This document shows, in pieces, positions 50,220 through 58,524 of a stretch of DNA of 64,000 nt. The notes under the pieces are model-generated. The model ran no database searches, had not been told where the DNA came from, and saw nothing but the letters and a program-made list of their open reading frames with translations. Numbering within the stretch: position 1 is the stretch's first letter; each line of letters starts with the position of its first letter. The DNA is from a virus, in IMG/VR virus record IMGVR_UViG_3300042319_001471, positions 1 to 64,000 of that record; one strand, 5' to 3'. The position numbers and the translations under genes were made by a program.

Positions 50220-51023
50220 TCAAAATGATCTCACGCTTTTCAAAAATGTCAATACCTCTTGTTCCCTCGTATCTGGAACACCATCACTCCCAAATGGGAA
50301 TATACCAAATTTTTCCTTGAAATACTCCATGGAACCCCGAATATTATCCTGCCATTTCTGCATGGATTCGGGAGTCTTGATGGACGAATTTTCCTCTGAA
50401 CACGCTTGTTCTTCAATGTAATCCAAGGAATTGGCTAGATCAGCCCACCACCAGTAAGGAGTGGAATATCCTTTCAAGGCAAGTTCATAGCTATGGGAAA
50501 CATGATCAAAAGCATTTCGGAATTTCTCGTCAATCAGACCGACATCTTCCAGACACTTGCGGGAATAATAACAGAACGCTCCCACGCAATGCTGATTGAA
50601 AGCTAGGGATAAATCCCCATAATCTACCACCAATCGGGGACATGGCTTACCATGGGAGATACCATTCTTATTGGCAGGACCGTGGTAGCCGAACATCAGG
50701 TGTTGGATTCCACTCTTCTTGGAAGCGTCAATGTATGCTTGAAAAATGTTTGGGTCTTTGATAAGCATATCGTCTTCAATGAGGAAGATGTGATCACAAC
50801 CAATGTTCAACAAATGTTTCATTGCCTTATTTTTAGATGCCGCAACTCCCAAATTTGTTTCGTTTGTATGGATATAATAATTATATCCGGGGCATTCAAA
50901 TGGATCACCATCATTGATGATGATCAACTCCAACCAATTACACCCATCAATACTATCCAACAATTTTTTTAGAAATTGTGGACGATCTTTGGTTATAATA
51001 CCTAACCCGATTCTTTCCTTCAT
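50220..51023 (-). CDS. GT2 glycosyltransferase
   Basis: 267 residues. LGIITKDRPQFLKKLLDSID, LIIINDGDP and FLIEDDMLIKD (acidic DD) are GT-A motifs, followed by FNQHCVGAFCYYSRKCLED. Acceptor unknown. Overlaps the kinase-like gene upstream by ATGA. Confidence 0.82.
   Translation of the reverse strand: MKERIGLGIITKDRPQFLKKLLDSIDGCNWLELIIINDGDPFECPGYNYYIHTNETNLGVAASKNKAMKHLLNIGCDHIFLIEDDMLIKDPNIFQAYIDASKKSGIQHLMFGYHGPANKNGISHGKPCPRLVVDYGDLSLAFNQHCVGAFCYYSRKCLEDVGLIDEKFRNAFDHVSHSYELALKGYSTPYWWWADLANSLDYIEEQACSEENSSIKTPESMQKWQDNIRGSMEYFKEKFGIFPFGSDGVPDTREQEVLTFLKSVRSF
50225..50252 (-). promoter_or_regulatory. Internal sigma70-type promoter
   Basis: TTGACA (50247-50252), 16-bp spacer, GATCAT (50225-50230), 7 bp to the ATG at 50217; would start a nearly leaderless message within the operon. 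Confidence 0.5.
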
Positions 51024-51754
51024 ATTTTAAAATTCTTAATCTGATCCGTCAGATTCTTGTATTGCTTATCCTTATCAATCCAGAGTCCTTGGTCTTTCAG
51101 CATTTGTTCCATCGTTTCCAGATTCTTGGGATCGAGAACGCTTTCCCCCGTCTCAACGAGATTACCTTTCTGATCAATGAACTCACCAATCCACGCAATC
51201 CTATCATCGAGATTTGACATGTCAACGGGAATGATCGCGGGACAATCCTCCGCAATGAAAAACGGGGTGTTTCCCAAATGATCGGAATATTGTTCATAAA
51301 GACCTGCGAAGATGTCATCAATCTCCCGAATGTAATTAAGATTCGTGTCGCGTGTCCCATCATTGACAATCTTGATTGATGGATCATATTTCAACCAGAA
51401 GATGATATCTAGATTTTTTAAGGAACGACGAACAATATCAACGGTGAGTCCCAAAACTTCTTCAGAGATTAAGTTATTTTCAGCGGCATGTAGGGAATAT
51501 GCAAGATTATCTAAGGGGCAGCGATCATATACCACGTATTTTTCATCTTTATTTTCTTCCAATGTAGTAGTCATCCAATCAAGAATCAAAATCTGCGTTT
51601 CCGTTGTGGTCTTTGAAGAATGTTCAAGATTATTCTCCGTTAGAATGTCACGATATGTTTTCGCAGTTGTCTTATACATTGGCCACTTTTTCAAAAAAGC
51701 TTTCACTAATGTTGATTTTCCGGTATTCGATGTCCCCACAATGGCTGCTCTCAT
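51020..51754 (-). CDS. P-loop nucleotide kinase-like protein
   Basis: 244 residues. Walker A AIVGTSNTGKSTLVKAFLKK at the start, YVVYDRCPLDNLAYS (Walker B/lid) and a helical C-terminus. Resembles AAA_28/NadR-type kinases, which phosphorylate small molecules; substrate unknown. It heads the leftward glycan operon and may supply a sugar nucleotide or be unrelated to it. Confidence 0.75.
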   Translation of the reverse strand: MRAAIVGTSNTGKSTLVKAFLKKWPMYKTTAKTYRDILTENNLEHSSKTTTETQILILDWMTTTLEENKDEKYVVYDRCPLDNLAYSLHAAENNLISEEVLGLTVDIVRRSLKNLDIIFWLKYDPSIKIVNDGTRDTNLNYIREIDDIFAGLYEQYSDHLGNTPFFIAEDCPAIIPVDMSNLDDRIAWIGEFIDQKGNLVETGESVLDPKNLETMEQMLKDQGLWIDKDKQYKNLTDQIKNFKI

Positions 51755-51776
51755 AATAATATTAACTTAACAGATA

Positions 51777-51805
51777 ATTATAGGATTGCAAGCTACTTTG
51801 TTCAA
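51777..51805 (-). promoter_or_regulatory. Sigma70-type promoter of the glycan operon
   Basis: TTGAAC (51800-51805), 17-bp spacer, TATAAT (51777-51782), about 20 bp before the ATG at 51754. Likely early promoter for ten or more genes. Confidence 0.6.
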
Positions 51806-51858
51806 ATCTTGATAGAATAGTAATTAACTCGTTTTTTGAAAAATTTTGAACTTTTATA

Positions 51859-51865
51859 CTAAATA
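51859..51865 (+). promoter_or_regulatory. Late-type box CTAAATA
   Basis: CTAAATA, 5 bp before the ATG at 51871. Confidence 0.65.
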
Positions 51866-51870
51866 CTTAT

Positions 51871-53139
51871 ATGACCAAATCAATACTAAACGAAATAACA
51901 AGAATATCGAACAACTCAAAATATGTCAAATGGTATGTTACCATAATAAATAAATCTTTATCAACTCAATATTCCGATGATGTCTATTGTGAAAAACATC
52001 ACATCATACCAAAATCGTTTAAACGATTTGTCGATCCTGAAATTCTATCTTGTGATGATAACGTAGTCATTTTACCCGGAAGAGATCATTTTATAGCACA
52101 TCTTTTGCTGACGAAAATGTTTAATTGTAAAATTAAGAACCAAAAAATGAATTTTGCCTTCTTCCAAATGAGATTAAAAAATAAACACCAAGAACAACGA
52201 TATGTTAATTCTAGATTTTATGAATCTCTTAAAAAAGCAAAACCTAAATATAAAAAATTATACATGAGTGAAAATGTTATATATGTTAATATATTAGACC
52301 CCAACCATTATGATGAAATGATTTTACAAGGATGGACACCTATCATGCCAGAAGAGTATAAAAAAGGTAGAGTTGGTAATATGATTGGTAGAAAACATAG
52401 TGAAGAAACCAAGAAAAAAATGAGAATATCAAATAAATTGGTCGATAGATCATTTATGAGAGGTAAAAAACATTCAAAAGAAACAATTGAAAAACAAAAA
52501 GAAACTAGGCGTATCCGAAAATTAGAAAATCCACACATCTACGATGCGGGTATTAAAAGAACTAAAGAAAAAAGAAAACAAAAATTCGCATCCGGTGAAT
52601 TATCGGTGAAGGGTGATAAAAATCCAAGATATGGTATCAAACTTTCTGATGCGTGGAAGGCGAGACAGAGTGAAGTAATGGAACGAAATGCTAACAATGG
52701 AATGACACATTTAGAGTTATGTGAACAAATAATTATACCAGCTTTAAAAGAAAAACCTTTAAATATTAAAGAAATACAACAATTAGCCAATTGTAACTGG
52801 CGACCACATTATATTAGAAGTATAGTGGAGCAAATTGATCCTAATTTTGATCTGAGTAGGATTAAAAAAATGACATATAAAAAGAAAGAAAGTGATAATA
52901 AAAAACACGCTGAAAGATTACAACGAATGAACAACAATGGAAGAACTTTTGAAGAAATCTTCAACGAATCTTTAGCACCAAATATAACAGAACATTCAAA
53001 TGTTTATCAAATTATGAAAGATTTAAATGTTTTAATGAAGACTCTCAGATTGATAATTGAAAGACATCATCCTGAAGGATTGGATTTTTGGAATAGGCTG
53101 ATAACATATTCTGTTAAAAATTTTAAGAAATTGTCTTAA
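51871..53139 (+). CDS. HNH homing endonuclease with NUMOD-like repeats
   Basis: 422 residues. CEKHHIIPKSF with DDNVVILPGRDHFIAHLLL is an HNH-type core (about 45-90). Then NUMOD3-like units GRKHSEETKKKMRISNK, GKKHSKETIEKQKETRR, and later helix-turn-helix-like repeats. AT-rich and opposite in strand to its neighbours; overlaps the phoH end by 17 bp. Confidence 0.85.
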   Translation: MTKSILNEITRISNNSKYVKWYVTIINKSLSTQYSDDVYCEKHHIIPKSFKRFVDPEILSCDDNVVILPGRDHFIAHLLLTKMFNCKIKNQKMNFAFFQMRLKNKHQEQRYVNSRFYESLKKAKPKYKKLYMSENVIYVNILDPNHYDEMILQGWTPIMPEEYKKGRVGNMIGRKHSEETKKKMRISNKLVDRSFMRGKKHSKETIEKQKETRRIRKLENPHIYDAGIKRTKEKRKQKFASGELSVKGDKNPRYGIKLSDAWKARQSEVMERNANNGMTHLELCEQIIIPALKEKPLNIKEIQQLANCNWRPHYIRSIVEQIDPNFDLSRIKKMTYKKKESDNKKHAERLQRMNNNGRTFEEIFNESLAPNITEHSNVYQIMKDLNVLMKTLRLIIERHHPEGLDFWNRLITYSVKNFKKLS

Positions 53140-53869
53140 ATTTCTTGACGATGAATTTGAGAATTTTTGACCTTACGATATCATCTTCCGTAAATTCAAA
53201 TGTCCTGATACCATTATCAATGGATTCTTGATCGTTGAAGGCATTATAAACAGCCTGAAAACCACTCCTCTGGATATCTGGTTGCATGTGATCTCCAGCT
53301 AAGACCATAATGCTATTCTCCCCCAGCCTACTAGCAACCGTAAGAATTTCCTTGGTTTCCATTTGCTGCGTTTCATCAACTAAAACAAACATATTATCCC
53401 ATGTGTGTCCTCTAGCGTGGTTTACTGGCATAGTTTCGATGATACCAGCTTTTTGAATTTTAGGTAAATCCTTATCTTCTACCAGCTTATTTATCAACTC
53501 AAAAGCTACAGCATTAAATGGTAATGTCTTGTCTGCTTCTGACCCCGGAAGATATCCCATGGATTTGGAAGCACTTTCAACCATGGCTCTCACATAAAGA
53601 AGCTTTTCAAATCTTTGTTCTTTAATCAACGTCAATCCACAATAAATAGATGTCCAAGATTTTCCAGTTCCGGCTGGGCCTTGAATTATAACAACCTTAG
53701 TATTTGGATCGTTTATAATTGAAACCAACTCTTTTTGTTTGTCGGTTAATTTGAAAGCTCTGTTTTTAAATTTGAAGTCAATCTTATTGTAGCTATTGGC
53801 GATAGCACTTTCAACATCTACTAAATTGACTTCCCGGCGTTTTCCTTTCGGAGCATTTTTAATTGCCAT
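53123..53869 (-). CDS. phoH: PhoH-like ATPase
   Basis: 248 residues. Walker A GPAGTGKSWTS (about 64), LLYVRAMVES, LVDETQQMETKEI (Walker B) and MVLAGDHMQPDI are PhoH-family motifs. Common in marine phages; function in infection is not established. A CTAAGTA box lies 8 bp before the ATG. Confidence 0.92.
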   Translation of the reverse strand: MAIKNAPKGKRREVNLVDVESAIANSYNKIDFKFKNRAFKLTDKQKELVSIINDPNTKVVIIQGPAGTGKSWTSIYCGLTLIKEQRFEKLLYVRAMVESASKSMGYLPGSEADKTLPFNAVAFELINKLVEDKDLPKIQKAGIIETMPVNHARGHTWDNMFVLVDETQQMETKEILTVASRLGENSIMVLAGDHMQPDIQRSGFQAVYNAFNDQESIDNGIRTFEFTEDDIVRSKILKFIVKKFKTIS

Positions 53870-53877
53870 GTTGATAT

Positions 53878-53884
53878 TACTTAG
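53878..53884 (-). promoter_or_regulatory. Late-type box CTAAGTA
   Basis: CTAAGTA, 8 bp before the ATG at 53869; spacing is longer than usual. Confidence 0.4.
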
Positions 53885-53912
53885 TCAAAATCTGAGTAAT
53901 ATCTATGTGTGA

Positions 53913-54302
53913 TCACCGTCTAACCAACGGATAAATATTATATTCTTTATCCCACATGAAACAATCCAATTTCCTCTTTGGTTTGGATATTAGCTTATAT
54001 TTGATAATGCTTACAACATCATCAATGGAAATCTTTTCCCCTTTCTTCTTACGCTTTAACATGAAGAATTTAAGAACCTTTTCATTCAGAGATTTCTCAT
54101 ATTCCCTCACGACTTGCTGTTCCACTTGTTTATATTTCTCTTGGATATTTGTTACTTCTTCAGATGGGACTCCTCGTCCACTTGACATATCCCATACAGC
54201 GTTTAAGTAATGTGTTGCCAGATGTCTAGCAATTTTAGTGGCTTCTTCTTTTTGTTCCTCAGTCATAGGACTAGGAAATGTCGCTTCATATACGTTTTTC
54301 AT
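53913..54302 (-). CDS. Unknown helical protein, 129 aa
   Basis: Mostly helical and basic (EEQKEEATKIARHLATHYLN; EYEKSLNEKVLKFFMLKRKK). Six bases after the gene upstream. No domain recognised. Confidence 0.6.
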   Translation of the reverse strand: MKNVYEATFPSPMTEEQKEEATKIARHLATHYLNAVWDMSSGRGVPSEEVTNIQEKYKQVEQQVVREYEKSLNEKVLKFFMLKRKKKGEKISIDDVVSIIKYKLISKPKRKLDCFMWDKEYNIYPLVRR

Positions 54303-54307
54303 AATTT

Positions 54308-54544
54308 TTATCCTTCCAGTAAGCCCCCTTTGGGAGCAGTCTTAATATCAGCCGAATACCTCACAGCACCGCCCGTAGCTTGTCCATGAAATTCATTTAG
54401 AAGTTCGTCCATGTTGATGCTCTTGGCACCAAATACATGTTGCTCATAGATGTTTCCAATCTCCGCATTGATTCGGTCATGCCCCCAAGCATCCAAAATT
54501 GCCCCAGCAGAACCTCCGTATTTTTCTTTAAAAAACCCGCTCAT
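54308..54544 (-). CDS. Small late protein, 78 aa
   Basis: MSGFFKEKYGGSAGAILDAW, then a helical part and a Gly-rich end. ATAAATA lies 5 bp before the ATG, so probably late. No family recognised. Confidence 0.6.
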   Translation of the reverse strand: MSGFFKEKYGGSAGAILDAWGHDRINAEIGNIYEQHVFGAKSINMDELLNEFHGQATGGAVRYSADIKTAPKGGLLEG

Positions 54545-54549
54545 ATTAT

Positions 54550-54556
54550 TATTTAT
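54550..54556 (-). promoter_or_regulatory. Late-type box ATAAATA
   Basis: ATAAATA, 5 bp before the ATG at 54544. Confidence 0.65.
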
Positions 54557-54574
54557 TAAATTCTATTATATTTA

Positions 54575-55396
54575 TTATTCACCACCACTTAAAATCCATT
54601 GTTCTTCCCCATTATACTTTACTAAATTTTCAATGATATTCTTACATTCATCACTATATCCAACTTCAATATCATAGATTTTAGCATCCAAATCCATGAG
54701 GCAAACAAAGGGAGAATGGGTTGCCACGATGATTTGGTATTCCTTGGACATCCTTTTCAGAAGAGCAAAGAGTTCCATCTGCTTGGGTAGGGATAATGCT
54801 CGCTCTGGCTCATCCAGAAGCAATGTCACCCTGCCCGTGCGCGGTAGGGAACGGATGTAATCGACCTCTCCAACTTGTGCGGGATGGGAAGAAACATACT
54901 TGGTGAGATCAGGAGGACTCTTGAGCATGTTGAATAGTTTGTTGAGCTTTTTCAAACGATATTGACCCGATGATGGTTTCTCAACCATTGCATCCATGTG
55001 TTCCGCTTCCGTGGTCATACCATCTTCTGATGAAATATCCTTGTGAGTGAACCATCCCCATTGGTCAATCTTTACATCCCCTTCATTATAGAAGGTTGGT
55101 GTTCCATCCCAACCCACAATACAGTCGGATTGACCGGGGGAATAGGCGCGATACACGTAAGGGAAATGACTTCTCTGCTGCGCTCCCAGAGCAAGTTCCG
55201 AAGAAATCCTAGACCATCCCGCATATCCATTGGGGATGCCACAATATGCCTTGAGCATTTTTAGAACACTGGTCTTGCCGCAGCCATTTGGACCATTCAA
55301 AATAGTTAGCCCTTCCGAAAATTGGAATTCAATTCCCTTGTGGAAATTGGGAAGCTCAGTGGCAAACCCATTTAGAATTTTAATATTTGTTATCAT
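54575..55396 (-). CDS. ABC-type ATPase (AAA_21-like)
   Basis: 273 residues. Walker A NGPNGCGKTSVLKML (about 36), Walker B VTLLLDEPERAL, a D/H-loop VATHSPF, no transporter membrane domain. Resembles AAA_21-type predicted ATPases, found in DNA repair or defence modules. ATG 55396 is chosen by ATGA overlap with the upstream gene. Confidence 0.82.
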   Translation of the reverse strand: MITNIKILNGFATELPNFHKGIEFQFSEGLTILNGPNGCGKTSVLKMLKAYCGIPNGYAGWSRISSELALGAQQRSHFPYVYRAYSPGQSDCIVGWDGTPTFYNEGDVKIDQWGWFTHKDISSEDGMTTEAEHMDAMVEKPSSGQYRLKKLNKLFNMLKSPPDLTKYVSSHPAQVGEVDYIRSLPRTGRVTLLLDEPERALSLPKQMELFALLKRMSKEYQIIVATHSPFVCLMDLDAKIYDIEVGYSDECKNIIENLVKYNGEEQWILSGGE

Positions 55397-55752
55397 TTCA
55401 ATCCCCAAGATGTTCCATTAAACCATTCGTGTCCCGATTTATTGTTCAGCGTTGCTTCCATGCGTTTGGGCGGTTCCAGTTGAACGGGTTGTTCTGCGAT
55501 TTTTTCTGCTTTCAATCTTTCAATTGATTTTTGTTTAAGCTCTTCATCCCGTATCTCTTGTTGTTTTTGCTTTTCTTCCAATTCTTCGGGTGTCATGTAT
55601 TCACCATACCATTTATTCCAAGTTCTTCCAACCAATACATTATCGTCATTATTCACAGAACTGACATGGGAATCATCTTTAAGATCATCCGTTTCGTCCG
55701 TTGTAATGAATTTGAAATTCTCATCCTCTTGCGCTTTGATTTCCACTTGCAT
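55393..55752 (-). CDS. Small acidic coiled-coil protein
   Basis: 119 residues. MQVEIKAQEDENFKFITTDE then a Lys/Glu/Gln-rich helix (about 60-90) and Trp-containing end. Promoter TTGACA with TAAATC and 5 bp to ATG 55752 upstream; the longer frame to 55785 crosses it. Function unknown. Confidence 0.55.
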   Translation of the reverse strand: MQVEIKAQEDENFKFITTDETDDLKDDSHVSSVNNDDNVLVGRTWNKWYGEYMTPEELEEKQKQQEIRDEELKQKSIERLKAEKIAEQPVQLEPPKRMEATLNNKSGHEWFNGTSWGLK

Positions 55753-55757
55753 GATAG

Positions 55758-55785
55758 GATTTATGGAGACATTTGAGAATGTCAA
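55758..55785 (-). promoter_or_regulatory. Sigma70-type promoter with late-like -10
   Basis: TTGACA (55780-55785), 16-bp spacer, TAAATC (55758-55763), 5 bp to the ATG at 55752. Overlaps the end of the upstream gene. Confidence 0.55.
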
Positions 55786-56465
55786 GGAATGGATATTTGT
55801 TCCGTGGAAGGATTATAAATAAAATGTTGTAAAGTCCGTTGTTGATTCCCACCAATATTAGTTAATATATATGCGTCCACATTTATAGTACCATCTCGAT
55901 TATTTCCAGTAATTTTAATACCACCCACAGTATTATAACCAGCATCTTCCAATGCATACCTAATTTGGTCGGTACTGGAAGCAAGCTGTCTGTCTGGTCC
56001 TCTAACTCTTTTGGCTGTCCTATTTTTCGGATCAAATTTAACAATATATGTTGATTTATCAGCAGAGAATGTTCTACCCAATTTAGGATCACCCGTCTGT
56101 GGATCGTTTACCAACTCCCCCACTTTAATAGTTGCTGTGTATGTCCCATCGGCGTTTCGTTTCGGATTCCAATTGAGCTTTTCACCTCGCTCTTCGTGGA
56201 ACCCATCTTCATGAATGTAATCCAACGTAATTTGATCTTGAGTCATTGAAGCTCTTTTAGCTTTTTCACTGGCGGAATCTCTCCATTCTTTTTGCTTTCT
56301 AATAGGTTGCATTATTTCTGGAGCTACCACATCAGCAACAGAACCAGCTAAAGATGCCAATCTAGTAGTTCTAGGAAATTTCTCTCTGAGTTTTTCTTTT
56401 GCTTTTCCAAAAGCATCCCAAAATCCCTCACTCAAAAGTTCTTTTTGTGATATTTTATTAGACAT
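55782..56465 (-). CDS. Putative packaged virion protein with LLSEGFWD leader
   Basis: 227 residues. Begins MSNKISQKELLSEGFWDAFG, a leader type (LLxEGFxD) that I associate with T4-like capsid-targeting signals; LLSE-G would be a prohead-protease site. Then a basic helix, and a beta-rich C-terminal half with repeated strands. Overlaps the upstream gene by 8 bp. Packaging is inference. Confidence 0.6.
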   Translation of the reverse strand: MSNKISQKELLSEGFWDAFGKAKEKLREKFPRTTRLASLAGSVADVVAPEIMQPIRKQKEWRDSASEKAKRASMTQDQITLDYIHEDGFHEERGEKLNWNPKRNADGTYTATIKVGELVNDPQTGDPKLGRTFSADKSTYIVKFDPKNRTAKRVRGPDRQLASSTDQIRYALEDAGYNTVGGIKITGNNRDGTINVDAYILTNIGGNQQRTLQHFIYNPSTEQISIP

Positions 56466-56916
56466 CTGCTGTTAAATTTTGATCTGCCACATTTTTAAGG
56501 GCAACATCGACAAGCGCATCCAACTGCTTCGCTATAAATCCCTTACCAATTAAAACCTTATGATCGTTATCCGCTCTATTACCAATTGAAAATGGCGTAT
56601 TGGGGAATCTCTTACCCCCAATTGCACAATCAAATAAACAGATTGGACGTTCTTCCGTATTACCAGCCCCTAGATTAATAGTGATGGTATCTTTGACTGG
56701 TTTTTCTAAGCGTATGGAATTCATGGTTGTAAATCTTACTATGGGTTGGTTGGTTTGTCTGTCTTTTCCGAACTCAAGGTCTTCTCCGTGTAAAACATTG
56801 TAAGCACCATTACCCGTATCCAATTTGGCGGATATGGTTCCGACACCATCAACTACGATATCCTCTTCCAAACCGAGGATGTTTTTTTCCACAAAGAATT
56901 GCTTGAAACTTCTCAT
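56458..56916 (-). CDS. Retropepsin-like protein with capsid-targeting-like leader
   Basis: 152 residues. After MRSFKQFFVEKNILGLEE, the body starts VDGVGTISAKLDTGNGAYN with an Asp-Thr-Gly triad (33-35), then RPICLFDCAIGGKRFPNTPF and KVLIGKGFIAKQLDALVD. This is the fold pattern of the PF05618 (RimK-associated, retropepsin-like) protease family. One domain would dimerise as retropepsins do. Whether it is active and packaged is not known. Confidence 0.65.
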   Translation of the reverse strand: MRSFKQFFVEKNILGLEEDIVVDGVGTISAKLDTGNGAYNVLHGEDLEFGKDRQTNQPIVRFTTMNSIRLEKPVKDTITINLGAGNTEERPICLFDCAIGGKRFPNTPFSIGNRADNDHKVLIGKGFIAKQLDALVDVALKNVADQNLTADV

Positions 56917-56920
56917 TCAT

Positions 56921-57187
56921 TTAAATTACTGGTTTTTCATTAACATCTACGCCCATGCTTTCGTAAATCCGTTTTACGTTTTTATGTGCAGATGAAATCT
57001 CCCCAATATTTGGGAATTTTGGTTTAGGTTTATCGGGGGTGCTATGGAACATTGAATAATTATTAATCGTTTTAATCATATGTTCGATCATGTGCTTGGA
57101 GTCCATAAGAAGAGACAAATGATCTTGAGAAGAATCTGTTTTCAACGATTCCCATATAATTTCATTTTCTTCTGATTTGGATATCAT
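56921..57187 (-). CDS. Small unknown protein, ENxxWES start
   Basis: 88 residues, MISKSEENEIIWESLKTDSS. Its start resembles that of the next gene upstream (EENAVLWES), suggesting two proteins with the same targeting leader. The frame extends to 57319, but the ATG at 57187 follows the upstream stop directly. Confidence 0.55.
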   Translation of the reverse strand: MISKSEENEIIWESLKTDSSQDHLSLLMDSKHMIEHMIKTINNYSMFHSTPDKPKPKFPNIGEISSAHKNVKRIYESMGVDVNEKPVI

Positions 57188-57188
57188 A

Positions 57189-57647
57189 TTAAAATTGTTC
57201 GAAATCATCGGCTTGCTCAAACCCCGTATTGGCGAAATCAGCCTTGGCATCCAGACGGTGCCAAACATCGGAAACGTAAGTAGATGCAATGGTGATTGCT
57301 GAAACCATCCAATCTTCAAATTCAGCGGAATCTTTCATGTCATAAAGACGCTTACCATATTCCGAAAGCTTCTTGAGTTCCGATACCAGAACCTCATTTA
57401 CCTCATGCGATTCCACGGGAGCAATTGGATCAATTTGCATGACCATTCCTTGTGCTTCCCCGCCTCCAAGATCATCGTCAAGATCATCGCCAAAATCCAT
57501 GTCATCGTCAAAATCGTCAATACCATCATCAGAAAAATCGTCTTCAAGATCATCGCTCATGAAGTCTTCTTCTGCGTCTTCTCGTTTAAAATTTCTTCCA
57601 GTATAGGATTCCCAAAGCACGGCATTTTCTTCTCCTTTGAATTTCAT
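57189..57647 (-). CDS. Acidic virion-type protein
   Basis: 152 residues. MKFKGEENAVLWESYTGRNF, then a stretch of almost pure Asp/Glu/Gly (about 28-65) and a helical C-terminus (VSELKKLSEYGKRLYDMKDS). CTAAATA lies 5 bp before the ATG. Acidic core-type composition suggests a prohead component; unproven. Confidence 0.6.
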   Translation of the reverse strand: MKFKGEENAVLWESYTGRNFKREDAEEDFMSDDLEDDFSDDGIDDFDDDMDFGDDLDDDLGGGEAQGMVMQIDPIAPVESHEVNEVLVSELKKLSEYGKRLYDMKDSAEFEDWMVSAITIASTYVSDVWHRLDAKADFANTGFEQADDFEQF

Positions 57648-57652
57648 AATAT

Positions 57653-57659
57653 TATTTAG
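57653..57659 (-). promoter_or_regulatory. Late-type box CTAAATA
   Basis: CTAAATA, 5 bp before the ATG at 57647. Confidence 0.7.
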
Positions 57660-58060
57660 TCCATCTGATCTAAATTATCCCGAATGTCCTGTCCTTGTTG
57701 TGCAGGACGGATAATTGGAAGAACTTTTGATTGATACAAATCCTTTGCGGTTTGTCCCGATGCTTGAATTCTCTTGATATTATCAGGTCTGCGTAGCAAA
57801 TCTAGGATGTTTTCCAAAGCAATGCGATCCGTGCCACTGGGGGGTTCCATGAGAGCAGCTAGAACCACATCTTCCATGTAACGCACTTCGGCGGGAGAAC
57901 TCAGGGGGATTGTCTCTTGAGGTTCTTCAGGAGGCATCTCTGGTGCAGGAGATTGTCCTTCTTGGGGTGGTGCTTGTTCCATACCAGCTTCAGGATTTTG
58001 CTCATCTTGTTCCAAGATGGTTTGGTATCTTGCGATTAATTGTAAGGTTTTAGATTTCAT
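57656..58060 (-). CDS. Pro/Glu-rich small protein
   Basis: 134 residues. MKSKTLQLIARYQTILEQDE, then a Pro/Glu/Gln-rich segment (about 20-50) and a helical C-terminus. ILEQD may be a prohead-protease target. ATG 58060 follows the previous stop closely. No family recognised. Confidence 0.55.
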   Translation of the reverse strand: MKSKTLQLIARYQTILEQDEQNPEAGMEQAPPQEGQSPAPEMPPEEPQETIPLSSPAEVRYMEDVVLAALMEPPSGTDRIALENILDLLRRPDNIKRIQASGQTAKDLYQSKVLPIIRPAQQGQDIRDNLDQMD

Positions 58061-58061
58061 G

Positions 58062-58511
58062 TTAAACAACGTTGAATTTTTTCGCTTTGGATTTTGCAAC
58101 CGCTTTTCTTAGGCTGTTGGTGTTGTTTTTATACTGTTCTACCGCTTGACCCGCAACATTATCGCGCTCTTTAGCTGCCGCTTTCGCTTTCTGTGCCTTC
58201 GTCCCAAGAAGCTTACCCATTGGGCCAAGACTTAATGCTTTTGCGCCCAATTTTTCAACTTCTCCGTCAATATCATACGAACCAACTGTTTGTTGTTCTT
58301 CCTCTGGGAGATCGCCCATATCTTGACGGGCTTGCATACCCACAGCTTCCAAAATAATATCCCCTTGTTCCGCATGAAGGATGATTTGGGAACCTTTGGA
58401 ACTGAAAGGGACTTCTTGTTCATAAAGGAAGAATTTCGCCTGAAATGCCGCATCCATCTTGGATTGGTTGGCAGGATCGTGTTGTTCTAAAATCTCAAGA
58501 AATTTGCTCAT
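58062..58511 (-). CDS. Small late protein, unknown
   Basis: 149 residues. MSKFLEILEQHDPANQSKMD resembles the leader of the neighbouring genes. The middle has VPFSSKGSQIILHAEQGDII strands; the C-terminus is Lys/Ala-rich and helical. CTAAATA lies 5 bp before ATG, with three further genes downstream. Confidence 0.6.
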   Translation of the reverse strand: MSKFLEILEQHDPANQSKMDAAFQAKFFLYEQEVPFSSKGSQIILHAEQGDIILEAVGMQARQDMGDLPEEEQQTVGSYDIDGEVEKLGAKALSLGPMGKLLGTKAQKAKAAAKERDNVAGQAVEQYKNNTNSLRKAVAKSKAKKFNVV

Positions 58512-58516
58512 AATAC

Positions 58517-58523
58517 TATTTAG
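58517..58523 (-). promoter_or_regulatory. Late-type box CTAAATA
   Basis: CTAAATA, 5 bp before the ATG at 58511. Confidence 0.7.
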
Positions 58524-58524
58524 A

